Assembly: GCF_001654865.1 (NCBI RefSeq) | Contig: NZ_LXEO01000015.1 | Span: 62,001-126,000, forward strand | From: Buttiauxella noackiae ATCC 51607 | GTDB lineage: Bacteria > Pseudomonadota > Gammaproteobacteria > Enterobacterales > Enterobacteriaceae | Direction: 5' to 3' | Length of the DNA: 64,000 nucleotides | Shown here: piece after piece, positions 24,349 through 33,763 of the stretch | Position numbering within the stretch: position 1 is the stretch's first letter | How the letters are laid out: every line of letters starts with the position of its first letter | Position numbers and translations under genes: made by a program | The notes under the pieces: model-generated | The model's database searches: none | Told to the model about the DNA's origin: nothing | The model's input: the letters and a program-made list of their open reading frames with translations, nothing else

Positions 24349-24936
24349 TCAGCTGCGCTCAATATCTTTAGCGGCCTGATCTAAGGTGTCGATGATTTTG
24401 TAGAGCGTCTCTTTGGGTAAATTGCTTTGCCCAAGTTTGGTATTGAGCGCCATTTTAAAGTTATGGATCGCTCGCTGTATTTCAGGTAAACGGCGATTAT
24501 CGCCTAACACGCCCAGCGACTCGAGCTTAGCGATGATATGACCGAGATGCTCTTGCTGCTGAGCAAGTTCCGCATGCCCTTCTTCGGTGAGCATCCACGC
24601 CTTTTTGCTGCTGTCGCTTTGCACTGCGGCGATAAACCCCATCTCCTCAAGCAAAGAGAGGTTCGGATAGATAATTCCAGGGCTTGGGACATACTCGCCC
24701 TTCGCCGTCGCCTCAATAGATTTGATCAGTTCATAGCCATGCGCGGTATTGGCTGAGAGGAAGTGCAAGATCAGCAGACGAATATCATTGGCATCAAACA
24801 GGCGCTCTCGACGCATCCGCGCTTTGCCTTCCATTCCCCCGTGTTCGTGATGACCATGATGGCCACCGTGTAAACCATGCTGTTCATGACGCTCATGTTT
24901 TGCGCAAAAACGATGATGAATATGTTTGATTCTCAT
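24349..24936 (-). CDS. yqjI: PadR-family metal-responsive repressor YqjI
   Basis: A 195-residue PadR-type winged-helix repressor with a His-rich N-terminus (more than a dozen His in residues 5-33), as in E. coli YqjI, where this segment binds nickel or iron. The PadR domain covers about residues 45-125 (LLILHFLSANTAHGYELIKSIE, then SPGIIYPNLSLLEEMG), and the helical C-terminus is for dimerisation. The start is ATG 24936 (MRIKHIHH). It lies 10 bp downstream of yqjH on the same strand. In E. coli the two genes are, to my knowledge, divergent, so an operon would be a rearranged layout. YqjI represses yqjH and itself and is relieved by excess nickel. Confidence 0.9.
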   Translation of the reverse strand: MRIKHIHHRFCAKHERHEQHGLHGGHHGHHEHGGMEGKARMRRERLFDANDIRLLILHFLSANTAHGYELIKSIEATAKGEYVPSPGIIYPNLSLLEEMGFIAAVQSDSSKKAWMLTEEGHAELAQQQEHLGHIIAKLESLGVLGDNRRLPEIQRAIHNFKMALNTKLGQSNLPKETLYKIIDTLDQAAKDIERS

Positions 24937-24946
24937 GTTCGTTTCC

Positions 24947-25726
24947 TTATTTGTTATGCCAGTAAGCGACAGCGCGTACGTAATCGGCGTCCAGACCACG
25001 GTTTTCCAGCAGTTCATCACTGAGTTGTTTAACATCGTGCCCTTCGCCGGTAATCCAGACGAAATAGTCATTCTCCGGGAATTCAATGGTACTGACGTTA
25101 CGTGCGATAGATTCGATATCAAGCCACTCAACGCGCGCATGTTCAAACTCGCTGAGATACTCATGAGTTTGTGCATGGTGGCAATTGACCAGCACGACAG
25201 GTGAAATATGTTCGGGTAGTGAGAGCAAGCGGCGACGGACTGCAGGTAAACCGCTTTCATCGCAAATATAGAGTTGGAACGTGTAATCGGTTGGGATGAC
25301 GAGCGATCCTCTTGGCCCACCGATAAGGAGCGTATCACCCACTGCGGCTTTATCAGCCCACATGCTTGCCACACCGCCATCGTGAATATAGAAATCCAGC
25401 GTCAATTCGTTACGTGCGGCATCAAAAGACAAAGGGGTGTAATCGCGAGAAACAGGGCGCAGCCCTTCGCCCCAGACAATGCCATCATCGGTAACGGATG
25501 GTCGCACAAAATCACCGTTTTCAGGTGGGAAGAAGACTTTTACATGGTCATCAAACCCTTGTGAAGAAAAACCAACCAGTTCGGGGCTGGTAAAAACAAT
25601 ACGGTGGAAACAGCCTGCGACCGTTTGTTTGCTTTTAACAGTTAACTCACGGAATTTAAGCTCATTTTTTACGCGTTCAGGAAGTTTAGGTTTGGTTTGT
25701 ATGGTCATCGGGTTCTCATTATTCAT
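24947..25726 (-). CDS. yqjH: NADPH-dependent ferric-siderophore reductase YqjH
   Basis: A 259-residue flavoprotein of the siderophore-interacting family, which releases iron from ferric chelates in the cytoplasm. Family blocks are the FAD-binding RDYTPLSFD, the FIHDGGVASMWADKA segment, GPRGSLVIP and the NAD(P)-domain end YFVWITGEG. The start is ATG 25726 (MNNENP), aligned with the E. coli protein. The yqjI gene follows after 10 bp. An ATATC-ATA-GATAT palindrome sits 10 bp upstream of the start. Confidence 0.92.
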   Translation of the reverse strand: MNNENPMTIQTKPKLPERVKNELKFRELTVKSKQTVAGCFHRIVFTSPELVGFSSQGFDDHVKVFFPPENGDFVRPSVTDDGIVWGEGLRPVSRDYTPLSFDAARNELTLDFYIHDGGVASMWADKAAVGDTLLIGGPRGSLVIPTDYTFQLYICDESGLPAVRRRLLSLPEHISPVVLVNCHHAQTHEYLSEFEHARVEWLDIESIARNVSTIEFPENDYFVWITGEGHDVKQLSDELLENRGLDADYVRAVAYWHNK

Positions 25727-25736
25727 CGTGTAAGAT

Positions 25737-25749
25737 ATATCATAGATAT
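25737..25749 (-). promoter_or_regulatory. Candidate YqjI operator
   Basis: A perfect ATATC-ATA-GATAT palindrome lies directly upstream of the yqjH start in an AT-rich promoter region. It is assigned to YqjI by position only. Confidence 0.4.
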
Positions 25750-25973
25750 GTTTTAGCACATGAATGTGAGATTGTCGTTATCAATTTTTGCGATTATACA
25801 AGCCTCGCCTCGCTGAAAATTTAATCAATTTAATTAACTCGTCTCACGGGTCGCAAATTGACAAACCCTTACCAAGCGGGGCTTTCAATTTGCTTTAAGT
25901 GGTGCCTACACTGAGGTTGGCAGCTACTGCCAGGTAAAACTCCATTCACCCACCAAAGTCCAGGAGGTTTGTA

Positions 25974-26189
25974 ATGTTTCCTGAGTACCGTGAATTGATC
26001 AACGAACTAAAATCCGCGAACCCGCGCTTCCTCAGCTTGTATGACAAGCATAATCAACTCGACGATGAGATTTTACGCAGAGGGGGGCCGCAAGGGACGG
26101 GATACAATGAAAAGGTCGTGCAGATGAAAAAAGAGAAGCTGCGGCTAAAAGATGAGTTGTATCAGATGTTGAAGAAAGCCAGTCATTAG
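25974..26189 (+). CDS. ydcH: DUF465 small protein YdcH
   Basis: A 71-residue cytoplasmic protein matching E. coli YdcH: MFPEYRELIN, NPRFLSLYDKHNQLDDEI and GYNEKVVQMKKEKLRLKDEL. It is predicted to be an alpha-helical hairpin with heptad repeats. An AGGAGG ribosome site lies 7 bp upstream. It is monocistronic and ends in a strong bidirectional terminator. The function is unknown in all species. Confidence 0.9.
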   Translation: MFPEYRELINELKSANPRFLSLYDKHNQLDDEILRRGGPQGTGYNEKVVQMKKEKLRLKDELYQMLKKASH

Positions 26190-26198
26190 GTTCGTTGT

Positions 26199-26227
26199 CA
26201 GGAAGGGGAAACCCCCTTCCTGTTTTT
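26199..26227. terminator. Bidirectional terminator between ydcH and yqfB
   Basis: CAGGAAGGGG and CCCCTTCCTG form a perfect 10-bp stem with an AAAC loop, followed by TTTTTG on the plus strand. It sits between the convergent ydcH and yqfB genes. Confidence 0.85.
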
Positions 26228-26232
26228 GTACA

Positions 26233-26547
26233 TCAGGCTTTGGTGACACGCGTAAAAACAATCGCGTAAAGTTCATTCAAGCCCGGATATATTTCAGCAA
26301 TCACTTCCTTGAGCTCTGGCAGCGTCATATTTTCCTGCCGTGCATGCTCATCAGTCAGTTGGTCAAGAGCCACCGGCGTCACACTGACCACTTCAATAGT
26401 GCAAAAATAAACATCATCTTCATAACGCCCGACGCGCAGTTGTTGGCCCGGGGTAAAGTGTGATTCAGAGGCATCACGCAATGTAATCGTTTTGCGCCCG
26501 GCGACAATATCGTTCTCGAAACGCTGGAAAAAGGTTATGTCGTTCAT
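26233..26547 (-). CDS. yqfB: N4-acetylcytidine amidohydrolase YqfB (ASCH domain)
   Basis: A 104-residue ASCH-domain enzyme matching E. coli YqfB, a small monomeric hydrolase that converts N4-acetylcytidine to cytidine. Conserved blocks are [22 protein letters not shown] (holding the catalytic Lys/Thr), [15 protein letters not shown] and [14 protein letters not shown]. The start has an AGGA site. The gene stands between the ydcH terminator and ortT. Confidence 0.9.
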   Translation of the reverse strand: MNDITFFQRFENDIVAGRKTITLRDASESHFTPGQQLRVGRYEDDVYFCTIEVVSVTPVALDQLTDEHARQENMTLPELKEVIAEIYPGLNELYAIVFTRVTKA

Positions 26548-26575
26548 GGAATTCCTGCTCGAAGTATGAAGGGTT

Positions 26576-26749
26576 TTAAAACAGAGAAAACATCAATGCG
26601 ACTGGAAAGCTCATCGGCCAGGTCGCTCCCACCAGCACAGAGCTTAATAGTTTAATTCGTTTGGTATCGCGAGCCAAAAACCAGGTGACCAAAGCAGTGA
26701 TTAACGACATTACAGCGTAAAAAATCAGCATATCTTGATAAAGAGTCAT
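26576..26749 (-). CDS. ortT: OrtT/GhoT-family membrane toxin (57 aa)
   Basis: A 57-residue protein with two hydrophobic helices and the GhoT/OrtT end-motif [20 protein letters not shown]. coli OrtT (YdcX) is also 57 residues and begins with the same pattern as [14 protein letters not shown] here, so ortT is preferred over ghoT. These proteins insert in the inner membrane, damage it and lower ATP. OrtT responds to amino-acid and folate stress and has no cognate antitoxin. No ghoS-like antitoxin gene is adjacent. The start is ATG 26749; a longer frame would add a charged leader. In E. coli ortT follows ydcW; here it lies about 4 kb from it. Confidence 0.88.
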   Translation of the reverse strand: MTLYQDMLIFYAVMSLITALVTWFLARDTKRIKLLSSVLVGATWPMSFPVALMFSLF

Positions 26750-27278
26750 TTTTATAATGGGGTGTTTGGAAAAATTCCCGCAAAATATGCTCTTTTTTAT
26801 GATGCAGATCAAGTTTTCACGTTAGTTGAGCAAATGGGTGTATGTGATTTTTAACCATCGCTTTAGCATTTATGCGGTCCAGTCTCATTTGGAAAGACAA
26901 CTGCTCTCAAATTTCATAGCTTGCTTATAATACCTGGTCTCAATTTTATTATCGGAAGGATTGATAAAAATATTAACCTAATTACACTACCAAATATTCA
27001 CAACATAAAAACAACTATTGGAAATGAAATTTCCATATACCCCTAAATGGTTAAGCGCCTCTAATGTATTTAGATTAAATAAAAAACATATTTATTGTAT
27101 TTGTGCTCTTATCATTATGATGAATTTTCTTAGCGTTAGATTATCTAAACAATAGTGTTTCCTATAACTGTCGTAAAATTTAATTTTCTTGCTATTCGTT
27201 AAGGATATTATGATAATGAGTGTATACATCCGTACAAAATTTCTTCTACGCTATCTTGTATAAATAAGAATATTCATA
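26750..27278. other. AT-rich intergenic region upstream of the diguanylate cyclase
   Basis: More than 500 bp without a convincing gene. It is strongly AT-rich with long A/T runs and probably includes the promoters of ortT (leftward) and of the cyclase (rightward). Silencing by H-NS would be expected from composition, but no specific site is claimed. Confidence 0.5.
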
Positions 27279-28805
27279 ATGTTCAAATTAACCTCTAGAA
27301 AAGCATTGATATTGACTGTTTTTGTTCTTATTGCTCCTTTTGTTCTAATTGCTACATATTCATTTTTCTACATTAAAGTGGGAATGGAAAATAATTTTAA
27401 CGAAACAATGTTTAGATTTACCAAAAATACTGCCTATGCCAGCATAGAAACCCCCGTAAGAAAAATTAATGCAAAACTTAATGCTATGGCTGGCATGATT
27501 AGCAAAGAAGATATTTCTCAATACATCTCTCCTGATCACTCTGAATTAAATTCATTGCTACCTTCATTAATTATCTCTAATGAGATGTTTTCCAGTGTAC
27601 TGCTATCTGATAGCCAGGACCGGTACAGGGTTTACCCGCATAAAGAATATCAAGGGTTTAAACCATCCGAACGTCCCTGGTTTCCGACAGATGGCGTTAA
27701 AAATACAATTTACTACTCTGATCCTTATGTGGGTATCAGTAAGAGCCCCATTACCAATAAGCACGTGCTCGATGTCACGGTAAGCATGAATCTCTTTGAC
27801 AGAAAATCGGATTTCGTTGGCAATATTGCCCTGGATCTGGATCTGGATGCATTAAGCAACATTCTGAAGGGCCTTACCATACCTTATAATGGCCGATTTA
27901 AGGTTGCAGCAATGGATGGCTCAATCATTATGTACGCGAACACCAAGGAAATTTTCGTCCAAAAGATACCAGAATCTTGGTTAAAGGAGATAAAAGAGAC
28001 ATCAGGCTCATTTAACGATAACGACAATAAGCAGATTGTTTTCTATCAGGCATATCAAAACCCTGACTGGGTTGCATTATCCACTGTCAGCTATGAAAAT
28101 TATAATAAATTGCTGAATAATGCTTATCTTGCATTAACCTACATCATACTCGGCTGTTTAATTTGTTATCTCATTGTGGCTATAATTATCAGGGTGTATT
28201 TTAAACAATGGGTCGATGTACTTTATCTCAGTGTTAATGAAAATATATCCAACGAAACTCCACGTAATTTGGAAAATCTTTGTAAGGGAATAGCCAAAAA
28301 AAATGAAACGCTGAAAGAAGCAGTAGAGGCCGCCACCACCGATCCGCTGACGAAAATTGGTTCACGCCGAAAATTCGAACAAGATGTGCTGAACCTGTTT
28401 AATTCCCGTGTTCCGTTCCATCTGGCAATGATCGACCTTGATAACTTTAAAAAAATAAATGATACATGGGGCCATCAAACCGGTGACTGTGTCCTGCAAA
28501 ATGTGAGTAAAGCAGGCGTTGAGAGATTTGGTGGGAAACATGACATTTATCGATTTGGCGGTGAAGAATTAGTCGCATTAATTTATGATTTACCATTCAA
28601 TGAATGCTATGAACTTATTGATAGCTGGCGCTATACCGTGACAAAAAGAAAGTGGCGTGAACAAGGCATGTTGGTTTCGTTTAGCTGCGGAATTGCCAGT
28701 TCGGTTGAGTGCAGCTCGATAGATGAATTGGTCGCAACGGCCGATAAATTGTTGTACCAGGCAAAAGAGTCAGGGAAAAATTGTATTTACCCGCCTATAT
28801 CCTAA
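27279..28805 (+). CDS. dCache-GGDEF diguanylate cyclase
   Basis: A 508-residue inner-membrane sensor that makes cyclic di-GMP. TM1 is at about residues 10-30. A periplasmic double-Cache domain covers about 35-285, with the PWFP motif and KHVLDVTVSM strand. TM2 is at about 288-310, and a cytoplasmic GGDEF domain at about 350-505. The active site reads RFGGEEL, a functional GGEEF variant, with DPLTKIGSRR and DLDNFKKINDTWGH in place. The usual inhibitory RxxD before the active site is GKHD, so product inhibition is probably lost. The gene is AT-rich compared with its neighbours, which hints at transfer. The ligand is unknown. Confidence 0.9.
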   Translation: MFKLTSRKALILTVFVLIAPFVLIATYSFFYIKVGMENNFNETMFRFTKNTAYASIETPVRKINAKLNAMAGMISKEDISQYISPDHSELNSLLPSLIISNEMFSSVLLSDSQDRYRVYPHKEYQGFKPSERPWFPTDGVKNTIYYSDPYVGISKSPITNKHVLDVTVSMNLFDRKSDFVGNIALDLDLDALSNILKGLTIPYNGRFKVAAMDGSIIMYANTKEIFVQKIPESWLKEIKETSGSFNDNDNKQIVFYQAYQNPDWVALSTVSYENYNKLLNNAYLALTYIILGCLICYLIVAIIIRVYFKQWVDVLYLSVNENISNETPRNLENLCKGIAKKNETLKEAVEAATTDPLTKIGSRRKFEQDVLNLFNSRVPFHLAMIDLDNFKKINDTWGHQTGDCVLQNVSKAGVERFGGKHDIYRFGGEELVALIYDLPFNECYELIDSWRYTVTKRKWREQGMLVSFSCGIASSVECSSIDELVATADKLLYQAKESGKNCIYPPIS

Positions 28806-28808
28806 AAA

Positions 28809-28914
28809 ATTCGAGTTGCATCGCAGCGGCAAGAGAGCGCATCCCGATGAGCTTACATAAGTAAGTGATTCGGGTAAGCGAACGCAGCCAATAAAGTAGT
28901 AACTTGAAGTTTTA
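28809..28914. repeat. ERIC element
   Basis: An enterobacterial repetitive intergenic consensus element. The core GAGCTTACATAAGTAAGTGA is exact, flanked by CATCCCGAT and TTCGGGTAAGCGAACGCAGCC and ended by TCGAGTTGCA and AACTTGAAGT arms. It begins just after the cyclase stop codon and forms a long hairpin. Confidence 0.85.
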
Positions 28915-29066
28915 CCGCTCACTATGGGTCGGTAGGCGCAAGATGCTCCTCTTGCGCTCTCAAAATTGATCATTAATCAATATGGGTGAATTTTGCATAC
29001 GTAATGACCTCTCGAACCCGATAACGACTATCTTTAATAAACAGTGTTATCCCCATCGAGGTCATT

Positions 29067-29393
29067 ATGTTCCTCAACTACTTCGCTCTCGGCGTCCTGA
29101 TCGTTGTCTTCCTCATTATTTTCTACGGGATTATTATTCTCCATGATATCCCCTACCTGATAGCCAAAGCCCGCAACCACCCGCACGCCGATGCCATTCA
29201 TGTCGCAGGCTGGGTCAGCTTGTTTACACTCCATGTTATATGGCCGTTCTTATGGATCTGGGCAACGCTCTACCGCCCTGAACGGGGCTGGGGTATGCAA
29301 CAAAATGCCGACGCAACACTGGCTTCGTTACAGCAACGCGTAAGCGAACTGGAACAGAAACTGGATAACAACAAAATAACTCCATCGGAGTAA
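29067..29393 (+). CDS. yiaW: DUF3302 inner-membrane protein YiaW
   Basis: A 108-residue membrane protein matching E. coli YiaW. TM1 is at about residues 4-27 ([16 protein letters not shown]), TM2 at about 45-66 ([18 protein letters not shown]), and a coiled-coil tail follows ([17 protein letters not shown]). It is 4 bp upstream of yiaV and co-translated with it. Small DUF3302 subunits pair with EmrA/HlyD-like YiaV proteins; the substrate is unknown. Confidence 0.92.
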   Translation: MFLNYFALGVLIVVFLIIFYGIIILHDIPYLIAKARNHPHADAIHVAGWVSLFTLHVIWPFLWIWATLYRPERGWGMQQNADATLASLQQRVSELEQKLDNNKITPSE

Positions 29394-29397
29394 TATC

Positions 29398-30534
29398 ATG
29401 GATCTGCTCATTATCCTGACATATGTGGCATTTGCGTGGGCCGTATTTAAGATTTTTAAAATACCGGTAAATAAATGGACAGTGCCAACCGCTGCTTTGG
29501 GCGGAGTATTTTTAATTGGCGCACTTATTTTATTAATGAACTACAACCATCCTTATACTTATTTAGCGCAAAAAGCGGTTATTTCTATTCCTCTTACTCC
29601 ACAAGTAACGGGAATTGTCAGTGAAGTTACCGATAAACAAAACATGATGATTAAAAAAGGTGAAGTGCTATTTAAAATAGACCCTACGCGCTACCAGGCT
29701 CGTGTCGACAGGCTGCAAGCTGATTTAATGACGGCAATTCACAGCACGCAGTCACTCAAGTCACAACTTGATGCCGCCGTGGCCAACACAACTCGTGTCA
29801 CCGCCGAACGCGACAGACTATATAAAGATTACCAACGTTACCTTCAGGGCAGCAAAGCGCGAGTAAACCCCTTCTCTGAAAGTGATATTGATAACGCACG
29901 ACAGAACTTTCTCGCGCAAGATGCGCTGGTAAAAGGTTCAGTTGCCGAACAGTCACAGATCAAAAGCCAGTTAGACAGCATGGTGAATGGCGAACAATCA
30001 CAGATTGTCAGCCTGCGCGCCCAGCTTGCCGAAGCCAAATATAATCTCAACCAAACCGTTATTCGTGCGCCCAGCGATGGTTATGTCACGCAAGTTCTGA
30101 TTCGCCCCGGAACCTATGCCGCTGCCCTGCCGTTACGCCCGGTGATGGTGTTTATTCCGCAACAAAAACGCCAGATTATTGCCCAGTTCAGGCAGAACTC
30201 TTTGTTACGTCTGGAAGCGGGTGACGAAGCCGAAGTTGTATTCAATGCGCTACCTGGGCAGGTTTTCCAGGGTAAGTTGACCACGGTTCTGCCTGTTGTC
30301 CCTGGCGGTTCTTATCAGGCTCAAGGTACGTTGCAATCTCTGACGTTAACTCCAGGAAGTGACGGTGTATTAGCAGTGATTGAACTCGCACCCGATGCGC
30401 AAGTGGATGCCTTACCCGATGGGATCTTTGCCCAGGTGGCCGTCTATTCTGACCACTTTACCCATGTATCTGTGATGCGTAAGGTGTTATTGCGGATGAC
30501 CAGTTGGATGCACTATTTATATCTGGATCATTAA
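29398..30534 (+). CDS. yiaV: HlyD-type membrane fusion protein YiaV
   Basis: A 378-residue inner-membrane-anchored adaptor, the same length as E. coli YiaV and collinear with it. Two N-terminal hydrophobic segments at about residues 5-20 and 30-47 are followed by a lipoyl half ([16 protein letters not shown]) and a coiled coil at about 90-210. Then come the second lipoyl half ([17 protein letters not shown]) and a beta-barrel domain ending in [14 protein letters not shown]. The set lacks an obvious pump gene. YiaVW may work with a transporter elsewhere. Confidence 0.93.
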   Translation: MDLLIILTYVAFAWAVFKIFKIPVNKWTVPTAALGGVFLIGALILLMNYNHPYTYLAQKAVISIPLTPQVTGIVSEVTDKQNMMIKKGEVLFKIDPTRYQARVDRLQADLMTAIHSTQSLKSQLDAAVANTTRVTAERDRLYKDYQRYLQGSKARVNPFSESDIDNARQNFLAQDALVKGSVAEQSQIKSQLDSMVNGEQSQIVSLRAQLAEAKYNLNQTVIRAPSDGYVTQVLIRPGTYAAALPLRPVMVFIPQQKRQIIAQFRQNSLLRLEAGDEAEVVFNALPGQVFQGKLTTVLPVVPGGSYQAQGTLQSLTLTPGSDGVLAVIELAPDAQVDALPDGIFAQVAVYSDHFTHVSVMRKVLLRMTSWMHYLYLDH

Positions 30535-30544
30535 GTTGCAAAAA

Positions 30545-30571
30545 CTCACCACCTCTTTGGGAGGTGGTGAG
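30545..30571. terminator. Terminator between convergent yiaV and ydcW
   Basis: CTCACCACCTC and GAGGTGGTGAG form a perfect 11-bp stem with a 5-nt loop. It sits 10 bp after yiaV and 6 bp from the ydcW stop and can serve both genes. Confidence 0.75.
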
Positions 30572-30577
30572 ATAACG

Positions 30578-32002
30578 CTAGTGCTTAATCATTACATGAC
30601 GAATGACGGTGTAATCCTCAAGCCCGAATAACGACATGTCTTTGCCATAACCCGAGAGTTTTTGTCCACCGTGCGGCATTTCACTGACCAGCATGAAATG
30701 GGTATTCACCCATGTACAGCCGTACTGCAAACGAGCACTCAGGCGATGTGCGCGGCCGACATCTTGTGTCCAGACTGAAGACGCCAGCCCGTAGCTGGAG
30801 TCGTTCGCCCAGCCAAGCACCTGCTCTTCATCATCAAAGGTCGTGATGCTAACCACCGGGCCAAACACCTCTTTTTGCACAATGTCATCTTCCTGCTTTG
30901 CACCCGCAAGTAGCGTTGGCTGGAAGTAATATCCCGGCCCTTCTACTTTCGCCCCTCCCGTCACCACTTTGACGTGTGGGAGTGCTTTAGCAGCATTCAC
31001 CGCATTGCTTACCCGCTCAAGATGAGCGGCAGAACTTAGCGGCCCGAGTTCTGTGGATTCATCGTCTGGTGCACCATATTTCAGGCTGCTGACCGCATCC
31101 CCCAGTTTTTCCACCAGTTTGTCGTAAATGCCCTTCTGGGCGTAAATTCGGCACGCCGCGGTACAGTCTTGCCCGGCGTTGTAATATCCGAATGTGCGCA
31201 CACCTTCGACGACCGCATCTAAATCCGCATCATCAAAAACAATCACTGGCGCTTTGCCGCCCAGTTCCATATGGGTACGCTTAATCGAAGGTGCGGTATG
31301 GCTGATGATATGCTCACCAGTGGCAATCGATCCGGTTAAAGAAACCATGCGCACTTTCGGATGACCGGTCAGCACATCACCTACCGTTTGCCCGCGCCCG
31401 AACAGCACATTCAGTACGCCAGCCGGGAAAATATCTTTCGCCAGCTCAGCGAGTTTAAACGCGGTAAGCGGAGTGATTTCGGAGGGTTTGATCACTACAC
31501 AGTTACCCGCAGCGAGCGCCGGGCCTAGTTTCCATGCTGCCATCATTAGTGGGTAGTTCCACGGCGCGATAGACGCCACCACGCCCACAGGGTCACGGCG
31601 AACCATCGACGTATGACCACTGAGATATTCCCCTGCGGCTAGTCCGTTCAGACAGCGGCTTGCACCAGCAAAGAAGCGGAACACATCCACCACCGCAGGA
31701 ATTTCATCGTTCAACACACAGTGATAAGGTTTACCGCAGTTTTGCGATTCCAGACGGGCAAACACTTCGCCATTTTGCTCAATAACATCCGCCAGTTTTA
31801 GCAGATGTTCCGCACGTTCTTTTGGGGTGGTTTGCCCCCAGGTAGCAAAAGCAATATCTGCAGCCAGTACCGCATCGTTTACCTGATCCGCAGTGGCTTC
31901 CGCGATCTCCAGCAGAACCTCTCCCGTTGCCGGGTTGTATACCGGCAACTTTTCCCCAATGCCTTGCACTAACTGGCCGTTTATTAATAGCTGGCTTTGC
32001 AT
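30578..32002 (-). CDS. patD: Gamma-aminobutyraldehyde dehydrogenase YdcW (PatD)
   Basis: A 474-residue NAD-dependent aldehyde dehydrogenase matching E. coli YdcW/PatD, which oxidises 4-aminobutanal to GABA in putrescine catabolism. Motifs are the catalytic Glu in MELGGKAP, the catalytic Cys in GQDCTAACR, the cofactor site [10 protein letters not shown] and EVFGPVVSI. The start is ATG 32002 ([10 protein letters not shown]), aligned with E. coli. It is the last gene of ydcSTUVW, 19 bp after ydcV. Confidence 0.94.
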   Translation of the reverse strand: MQSQLLINGQLVQGIGEKLPVYNPATGEVLLEIAEATADQVNDAVLAADIAFATWGQTTPKERAEHLLKLADVIEQNGEVFARLESQNCGKPYHCVLNDEIPAVVDVFRFFAGASRCLNGLAAGEYLSGHTSMVRRDPVGVVASIAPWNYPLMMAAWKLGPALAAGNCVVIKPSEITPLTAFKLAELAKDIFPAGVLNVLFGRGQTVGDVLTGHPKVRMVSLTGSIATGEHIISHTAPSIKRTHMELGGKAPVIVFDDADLDAVVEGVRTFGYYNAGQDCTAACRIYAQKGIYDKLVEKLGDAVSSLKYGAPDDESTELGPLSSAAHLERVSNAVNAAKALPHVKVVTGGAKVEGPGYYFQPTLLAGAKQEDDIVQKEVFGPVVSITTFDDEEQVLGWANDSSYGLASSVWTQDVGRAHRLSARLQYGCTWVNTHFMLVSEMPHGGQKLSGYGKDMSLFGLEDYTVIRHVMIKH

Positions 32003-32021
32003 AGTGATACCCTTTTCAACA

Positions 32022-32828
32022 TTATTTACCGCTGCCCGCGACTTCATCTCCACCGCGACTCAGCCAGTACGCCCCTAAAATCGGTATGGTTGTCATCAAC
32101 ATCACCATTAGCGCCACCACATTCGTGACCGGCACTTCGCGCGGGCGTCCCAATTGATTGAGCAGCCACAGTGGCAATGTGCGTTCATGCCCGGCGGTAA
32201 AGGTCGTGACGATAATTTCATCAAACGACAGCGCGAACGCCAGCATGCCTCCGGCGAGCAATGCAGACCCCAGGTTAGGCAAAATGACATAGCGAAAGGT
32301 CTGCCAGCCATCGGCACCCAGATCCATCGACGCCTCAATCAAGCTATAAGAGGTGCGCCGGAAACGAGCGATGACGTTGTTAAACACAATAACGACGCAA
32401 AACGTTGCGTGCCCCACCACAATGGTGAAAAAGCCCGGTTCAAAATTCATCATTTTGAAGGCGGTTAGCAGTGCAAGGCCCGTGATGATTCCCGGCAGCG
32501 CAATTGGCAACAACAGCAACAAGGAGATGGCATTTTTGCCAAAAAACTCTCGCCGCCAGAGTGCAGCGGCAGCGAGTGTGCCCAGGATCAACGCAAGTAT
32601 AGTTGCCAGTGCGGCAATTTTGAGTGACAACGTCACGGCGTCAAGGATGTCACTGCGCGATGCCGCCACGCTGAACCAGTGCAACGTCAATCCTTTTGGT
32701 GGAAAGCTAAATGCCGCCTCTTCGGTGTTAAACGCATAAAGCGCGATGATCAACAGCGGGAAATGCAGAAAAATCACCCCACCCCAGGCAGCAATTTTTA
32801 GCAGTAACGGTGCGCGTTCAGAGTGCAT
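32022..32828 (-). CDS. ydcV: Spermidine/putrescine-type ABC permease YdcV
   Basis: A 268-residue inner-membrane permease of the PotC type, with six hydrophobic segments and the EAA loop [19 protein letters not shown]. It pairs with YdcU. Its start overlaps the ydcU 3' end by 11 bp. The C-terminus adds a short polar tail compared with E. coli YdcV. Confidence 0.92.
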   Translation of the reverse strand: MHSERAPLLLKIAAWGGVIFLHFPLLIIALYAFNTEEAAFSFPPKGLTLHWFSVAASRSDILDAVTLSLKIAALATILALILGTLAAAALWRREFFGKNAISLLLLLPIALPGIITGLALLTAFKMMNFEPGFFTIVVGHATFCVVIVFNNVIARFRRTSYSLIEASMDLGADGWQTFRYVILPNLGSALLAGGMLAFALSFDEIIVTTFTAGHERTLPLWLLNQLGRPREVPVTNVVALMVMLMTTIPILGAYWLSRGGDEVAGSGK

Positions 32829-33762
32829 CGAAGGCCCCCAGTCGTTTCACCAGTGAAAGATAAATGGCGATCAGTACAATCGGCACCAGCGTAAATGCCG
32901 CCGCCATCGGCATATTGCCTATCGCGCCCTGCTGGGAATAGACCATGTTGCCGATGAAATACCCCGGTGGCCCCACCAACTGCGGCACAATAAAGTCACC
33001 CAGCGTCAGTGAAAATGTGAATACCGAACCGGCCGCTACACCAGGAATGGCAAGGGGCAAAATCACATGGCGGAAGGTTTGAGTTGGGCGTGCGCCCAAA
33101 TCAGCCGATGCCTGTAACAATGAAGGCGGCAAGCGCTCAAGTGCCGCCTGAATCGGCAGGATCATAAATGGCAGCCAGATGTAGAGAAACACCAGAAAAC
33201 GCCCAAAACCGGATGTAGAGAGCGTATTTCCGCCTACCGCCGGAATGGTCAGCATCAGGTTTAATAGTGGTTCTAGCCCCATGTGTTCAAGAAACCATTG
33301 CGCTACGCCATCACGGGAAAGTAACAGTGTCCAGGCATAAGCCTTAACGATGTAACTGGCCCACATTGGCAGCATCACGGCAATATAGAAAAACGCCTTC
33401 AGTTTGCCGCTGGTATAGCGCGCCATAAAGTAGGCCATCGGAAACGCCAGCACTGCGCTGGCGAGGGTCACCGCAATGGCCATCGTCAATGTGCGCAGAA
33501 TAATGTCGTAATTAGCGGGGTTAAACAGGGCTGTAATGTTGGCGAATGTCAGATCGGGCGTGACCGACATGGTGAAGTCATCAAAGGTATAAAACCCCTG
33601 CCATAACAGTGTGAGTAATGAACCAAGATAAACAACGCCGAACCATAACAGCGGTGGCAGCAGCAGTAAGGCCAACCAGAATCCTGGGCGCTGCCACAAA
33701 AAAGTAGCAATGCGCCGCATCAGGCGGTTGTCAGGGTGCGATGTGGGGAGACTCATATCCAT
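32818..33762 (-). CDS. ydcU: Spermidine/putrescine-type ABC permease YdcU
   Basis: A 314-residue PotB-type permease. Six hydrophobic segments and the loop [19 protein letters not shown] are visible. ATG 33762 is chosen for its GGAAGG site and for its match to the E. coli length (313). A longer frame reads back into ydcT. Only 1 bp separates it from the ydcT stop. Confidence 0.92.
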   Translation of the reverse strand: MDMSLPTSHPDNRLMRRIATFLWQRPGFWLALLLLPPLLWFGVVYLGSLLTLLWQGFYTFDDFTMSVTPDLTFANITALFNPANYDIILRTLTMAIAVTLASAVLAFPMAYFMARYTSGKLKAFFYIAVMLPMWASYIVKAYAWTLLLSRDGVAQWFLEHMGLEPLLNLMLTIPAVGGNTLSTSGFGRFLVFLYIWLPFMILPIQAALERLPPSLLQASADLGARPTQTFRHVILPLAIPGVAAGSVFTFSLTLGDFIVPQLVGPPGYFIGNMVYSQQGAIGNMPMAAAFTLVPIVLIAIYLSLVKRLGAFDAL

Positions 33763-33763
33763 T

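Noticed and set aside
26576-26812. GhoT with a 21-residue N-terminal extension
   Set aside because: The 57-residue start matches OrtT length and opening, the extension is polar and Cys-rich, and no ghoS gene is present.
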